This document shows, piece by piece, positions 59,763 through 64,000 of a stretch of 64,000 bases of DNA. Each line of letters starts with the position of its first letter. The stretch's first letter is position 1. A program made the position numbers and the translations under genes. The stretch comes from Odiellus spinosus (taxonomy: Eukaryota > Arthropoda > Arachnida > Opiliones > Phalangiidae): NCBI GenBank assembly GCA_963920705.1, contig OY987231.1, positions 16,407,024 through 16,471,023 on the forward strand, in the 5' to 3' direction. The notes beneath the pieces were generated by a model that saw only the letters and a program-made list of their open reading frames with translations, was not told where the DNA came from and did no database searches.

Positions 59763-60578
59763 CAAGAGTGCAAACCCCATTGTGTTTCGGAATAAGAGTT
59801 AAACAGCTAATCAAAGCTTATATCATGATGATCAAACAAAGCTTAACATAGCGCTCCGTGTCTCCGAGATACGAATAATAATAAGAAATTTAAGTACTCC
59901 TCTTCATTTGGTCGCGTGACGAGTGAAATAAATGAGGAACGGTACAAACATTTTGACTTCGTAATAGTTTACTAATGAATCTATCCTAAACATTAGCGTC
60001 CTCATATATATTACAGAATCACATTCTTAAATTTAATTAAGAACTGTAGACAGCTGCTTATTTTCAGAATTTCTAATGTTAATTGAAATATACGTATAAA
60101 ACAGTTCAAATTTATTAAACTTGATTGCTTATTATATAAATTCTCATGTTTCAATGAAAAGACAGAATATATTTATACATATCTTTTTCAAATGTACTGT
60201 ACTATGCCTAGTTATAAACAATTTTAAATATATTAGAAACAAAATAAAATAGTTTATCTACAGTAGTACAACAAACGAAAAACAGCGTGAAAGTTTGTTC
60301 TTTATCATAGTCCTGCAATTAAAAAACACACTAAATCTGAAATTAATGTCCCTTTTTACTTTTCGGCCTTTCGGTTTCCGAAAAGTGATTCGCAGATACT
60401 GGCTGATTGACTCCTTTTAGCATTTCGTGTATATGTGCGCGAACCATAAATAAAATTCGAAATTTCGCGTGAACTTTTTTTAGTTTCGTGTTTAAACCAC
60501 GTATTCATTAAAGAGCAAGTCTCACCAATAATCAATTAGCTATATTAGGTACTTTTCACGCCATAAAACTTTATATTG
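59763..60578. other. Intergenic stretch between ZFAND4 3' end and the secreted protein promoter
   Basis: The sequence is AT-rich. It should contain the 3' UTR and poly(A) site of ZFAND4 at the right end and upstream control sequence of the glycine-rich gene at the left. I see no further gene. Confidence 0.5.
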
Positions 60579-63500
60579 TTATATCTTGGGTAGTTTTGGT
60601 GCAGTTATCACAGGGTTGCTGAGCTGAAGAAGTCTCCGACCTTCGCTCTTAAAGTCATGCGAACAGTGGTGGACTTCCGGGTAACGATGAGTGGAACAGT
60701 AATTTTTGCCACATCTTTGGAGGGTTTAATATTATCAATGAAATATACGTTGGTTACTAGGGTTTTAACTTACCGGCAATTGTAACTAGTTGCCAATCCG
60801 GTTTTTTTATTGCACCAAGTACATCTTTTGCCCTTTTTCTTGGCTTTGATGGGAGGTAGTTTAGACGCGGAACTCACTCTATTACCATCTTCTAATTTTA
60901 CAACCTGGTATAGTGTTCAAAATATTTTTCAATGAGATAAACTCGCATTACGGGAAGTATGTGATTATGAACTTATCACACCCGGAGTATCCAACTCAGA
61001 ACTATTTTGGAAAAGCTAAACGGGATGATATTCGGGGGATGACAGGTCGATATGAAGTGTCTCTTAGGATTGAAAAACCCTTCGACTTTTGGAATTGGTA
61101 AGAAATCGATTCGCTGTATAAAGCTATACATTCTTATAACCCCTAGGAGAAGGGAGACTTTAATAGATCTGTAATACCTTTCCAAGTGTATAAGAGAGTA
61201 TTGAAGATCTCACTGGTCCTTAGGTAAAACCGACTCCCAGTGAACATAAGTCGGAATCGATTTGTAACAGAGATTTTAGAAGCGCGAATCATTACCGAAA
61301 TTCTGCACCATCCAATTAAAAATAATTTACATCCATAACAGAAGACGGAATATATATCACCACCCACTTTACTCACTCCTCAACGTCACTATGACATCAC
61401 GTTCCTATACCGAAGATAACATGTTTTTGACATACCGGCGGATCTATCTAGTAGGGCTTCCAAAACTTTCGTGATTATTTACTCCTGCGGTGATATTGTT
61501 CGTGGTGGACTCATATACTTACTATTCTTGAAACAGATTCAGGATTCATATTTGTACTTCTATATTTTGAGCTTTTTAAGGCTAAAAAATTAATTAATTC
61601 AATGAATTTGTTGAGATGACATATCCTATATAGCGTTTTTTACTGGGATAAAATAGCAATCATCGTTTAACATAGCCCTTCTGTTTTTTTTTGCTTCATT
61701 GGATTGCTTTTTTATCCCGCCCAGTTGAAAATGCTATTTTAGAGAGAATGTACTTCTACAAATCTGTCAGAGAAACTAGGATTAAGGTTAATTCTTATAG
61801 TTTACCGAAGTTAAAACTTGGGCCAGATTATAATATACACTGTTAAGTACTTAGAAGAGACTAAATTGACGTTCAGAAGCGCTTAAATATTAAAAACATT
61901 CTTTCGCTCTCTTGGGGTGAAAGTCTATAGGCCAGATAATAACAAACCTTTAATTCCAGCCGCTACAATAGCACCAGGACTCGGTCCTCTGGCTAGTTTC
62001 TGGTTCCGACTTCCCACTTCTTGCACTGACTTCCCTAGAATGTGGTTCTTTAAATGAGACGGGTGATGATGATGATTTCGCAGCTTATGAGAAATAATTA
62101 TATTGTCCAATGGCGGGGTTGTCTTTGGTCGGTTATCTATCCACTTGTCGAGCTCCGCTAAATGCCGATATGCCGTGGCTGGGGTACCGGCCACGGACGA
62201 AAACCTATACGAGTCTTTGATTCGGATGGTCGTTAAGGCTGGCACCTTGCAACAATTAGGCAAATCAGTCATTTCGGGGTCTCCACTAGTTTCCGCAGTC
62301 GGCGCTTCGTGTTGAGTCGTTAGGGGAGAAGAAACTAAACTTCGCCTTCGTATAACACCGAAAGAAGCCTTACGACCGCAATAGCACCCGTTGCAACAAC
62401 AACAGCAACATGAAAACTGATCACAAGTTGCGGACGTCTCCGCGCTATTTGCAACGCGATTTTTATTACTGGAAGCCGTTTCTTGTCCCTCTCTAATAAT
62501 GGCTGACCTGCTGGCCGAATTTATGGCGGGCAACCTTTCAACTGGCATGGGAGAGCTTTTCTGACTAGATGTTCCAGAGAAACTCGGCCTTTTCATTAGA
62601 ACCATGGGTCCTTGAGGTATCGGCGGCAGGAAACTATCTTGCGGGGTTCCTCTTTGGCTTATTACCGGCGGACTAGGAGACACTTTTGATTTCTTCTTGC
62701 GCGACTAAAGAGTAAATATAATGCCCATTAAAAAAAAAAAAAAAAAAAACTTGGAGAAAAGATATATGACTGGTACCTTTTTCACCAACCCCATGCTCTT
62801 CAATCTTCTTTGTAGCAAGGCCACCTTCTGCTGCATAATTTGATTTTCCAGTTGTCGACCGGCGCTTGGTTCTCGTTCCACCAATTCTTCATCAGAATCG
62901 CAGCTTTTGTCGAACAAATAAATCAATACTAGTCCGTGAACCTAACCAATCTAGAAATATACCTCGGACATCGCGACGGTGGCGCGCTTTCATCTTCTTC
63001 AATAACGGTATACCAATGTACCTTATCACCATCGTGCAAGAGCACAACCGTCAATGGACGTCCGTCCAGCATGTCTTGTCGTTCCGCTTCAAATAATTCG
63101 GCCATGGCGTAAGCTGTATTTTTACCTTCTAGAGCTTCGAATTAAAATATATAAATACGCCCCACGAAAAAAAATATCTCAATAAATAAATTATATGATA
63201 TTACTTTTTCGAGTATTAATTGGACCACCGCGCATCCCCAACACAAGCTTAAGTGTCGATCCATCTTGAATACAATAATCTTGCAGCGAAAACTCATTAT
63301 CTAGTTCTCGCGATCGCCAAATCAAATGTTGTTGCGAGACGGGAATGCCTAGAAATATGAAAAACCCATTGGCTAAAGATGGACTTTGACAAATTTAACG
63401 GTTTGACGGACACCCGTATTTAAAGTCTTTGGTGAAACGTTATAAATGAAATAAAACACTACCTTCTAAATGTTGTATCTTGGCCTTAATAGACATAATG

Positions 63501-63580
63501 GTTTCTAAAGGCGATACTTGAAGTTCGAAGGCCGTTCCTGTTAGAGTCTCGATAAACAGTTCAAGCCTCTCGTCCGCCAT
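60579..63580 (-). CDS. ZFAND4: AN1-type zinc finger and ubiquitin-like domain protein (ZFAND4/ANUBL1)
   Basis: Seven coding exons (63463-63580, 63205-63348, 62963-63128, 62777-62903, 61948-62704, 60774-60891, 60579-60714) join in phase to 521 aa; human ZFAND4 has 727. The N-terminus MADERLELFIETLTGT starts a ubiquitin-like fold that ends LVLGMRGGPINTR, where human has LVLAMRGGPINTR, so the diglycine is followed by an extension. The conserved region AMAELFEAERQDM and an ENQIMQQKVALLQRRLKSM helix follow, then a long Ser/Pro-rich linker with six consecutive cysteines (284-289). The AN1 finger has all ligands: Cys461, 464, 476, 478, 483, His486, His492 and Cys494. The protein ends APKLPKI, identical to human. 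Its biochemical role is little known; AN1 fingers act in ubiquitin and stress pathways. The acceptor of exon 6 (TTAG at 60892) was chosen by phase; a better-looking one 20 bp upstream breaks the frame. Confidence 0.93.
60892..61947 (-). other. ZFAND4 intron 5
   Basis: The intron separates the linker exon from the first AN1 exon. No coding exon was found in it, although one with length 2 mod 3 would let the upstream CCAG acceptor at about 60912 be used. The short open frames seen lack family resemblance. Confidence 0.5.
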
Positions 63581-64000
63581 GGATGACTAAGAACATTATT
63601 ATCCAGAACAATTATATACACTGTTTCTAGCACTGCAAATAAAATATCTACCAACCCATTTGTTGAATTCGTATTCATATTGTTTCCGATTCTCGGAAAA
63701 GATAATTCAACGTCATTGCTGTAAATTCGCGCGCAGGTACGTTGTCATTTTAATCAGAAGACGCTGATTGATTTCTAAGTCTTAAACAGTAATGTCGACT
63801 CAACATTCCTTGGCTAGTAAATACTAAGAGCCTCGTGGAATAAAAGGGTATTCGAATCTTAGTAGTTTGAGCATATTTGAGCCAGCCAAGGTCGCTAAAA
63901 ATCAATACGACTCATTGGAAAATTCAAACTTTTGTTTCCATAGTAACGGTACCGCTGTTACAGAAGCAGTCAAGAATGCTTGACCAACGATAATGACCAT
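63581..64000. promoter_or_regulatory. ZFAND4 upstream region
   Basis: The ATG exon may begin at an acceptor (CTTAG) a few bases upstream of the start codon, which would imply a separate 5' UTR exon. A plus-strand donor-like GCGCAG|GTACGT occurs at 63736/63737 beside CGCGCG, so a divergent transcript is possible. Nothing else is recognised before the window ends. Confidence 0.3.

Noticed and set aside
1-64000. Search for tRNA, rRNA, LTR retroelements, endogenous viruses, Polintons and LINE reverse transcriptases
   Set aside because: No cloverleaf with intact boxes, no rRNA motif, no LTR pair and no reverse transcriptase, integrase or capsid motif was recognised by reading. A profile search (tRNAscan-SE, RepeatMasker, HMMER) would be needed to exclude weak remnants.

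Overview
This is a window of nuclear DNA from an invertebrate animal. The genes have spliceosomal introns with GT-AG (once GC-AG) borders, the background is AT-rich, CpG is not depleted, and short DNA-transposon relics are frequent. The proteins are animal-specific families (NCOA4, ZFAND4, FAM13, AMSH, an hnRNP D-type protein) and are clearly diverged from their vertebrate forms. I cannot fix the phylum from the sequence alone. No bacterial gene, rRNA, tRNA, CRISPR array or recognisable retroviral or Polinton fossil was found.

Layout. (1) 145-2147, minus: four exons of a FAM13-type RhoGAP domain. The gene runs off the left edge, and its 5' exons are missing or not identified. (2) 2.1-40.3 kb: a long gene-poor stretch. 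It holds two orphan candidate exons on the minus strand, two CpG-rich blocks and most of the repeats: five copies of a ~340 bp MITE family with 7-bp target duplications, two TTAA-flanked foldback elements, a family rich in CCCTGAC motifs, a 723-bp TIR element, and a 23-bp satellite with a CACGTG in each unit. (3) 40.34-42.30 kb, plus: complete STAMBP/AMSH deubiquitinase, 7 coding exons, 443 aa. (4) 43.31-46.77 kb, minus, convergent with AMSH: complete NCOA4, 5 coding exons, 500 aa, with the cysteine cluster known to bind iron-sulfur in the human protein. (5) 47.7-48.7 kb: two near-identical MITEs in opposite orientation. (6) 49.88-55.97 kb, minus: an hnRNP D/AB (squid)-type RNA-binding protein, 7 coding exons, with one GC-AG intron and a possible cassette exon. 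(7) 56.43-59.60 kb, minus: a two-exon gene for a ~1035-aa secreted glycine-rich protein made almost wholly of repeats, with a TATA box and a CRE upstream. (8) 60.58-63.58 kb, minus: complete ZFAND4 (ubiquitin-like domain plus AN1 zinc finger), 7 coding exons, 521 aa.

The genes form no operon. Two pairs share themes: AMSH and ZFAND4 act in ubiquitin signalling, and AMSH and NCOA4 act in endosomal or lysosomal traffic (receptor sorting, ferritin delivery). The most novel item is the repetitive secreted protein. The most informative biologically is the Fe-S cysteine motif in an invertebrate NCOA4. Exon borders were derived by hand from splice signals and reading phase. They are consistent through STAMBP, NCOA4 and the secreted protein. 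They are uncertain at two points: the exon 5 donor of the hnRNP gene and the intron 5 acceptor of ZFAND4.
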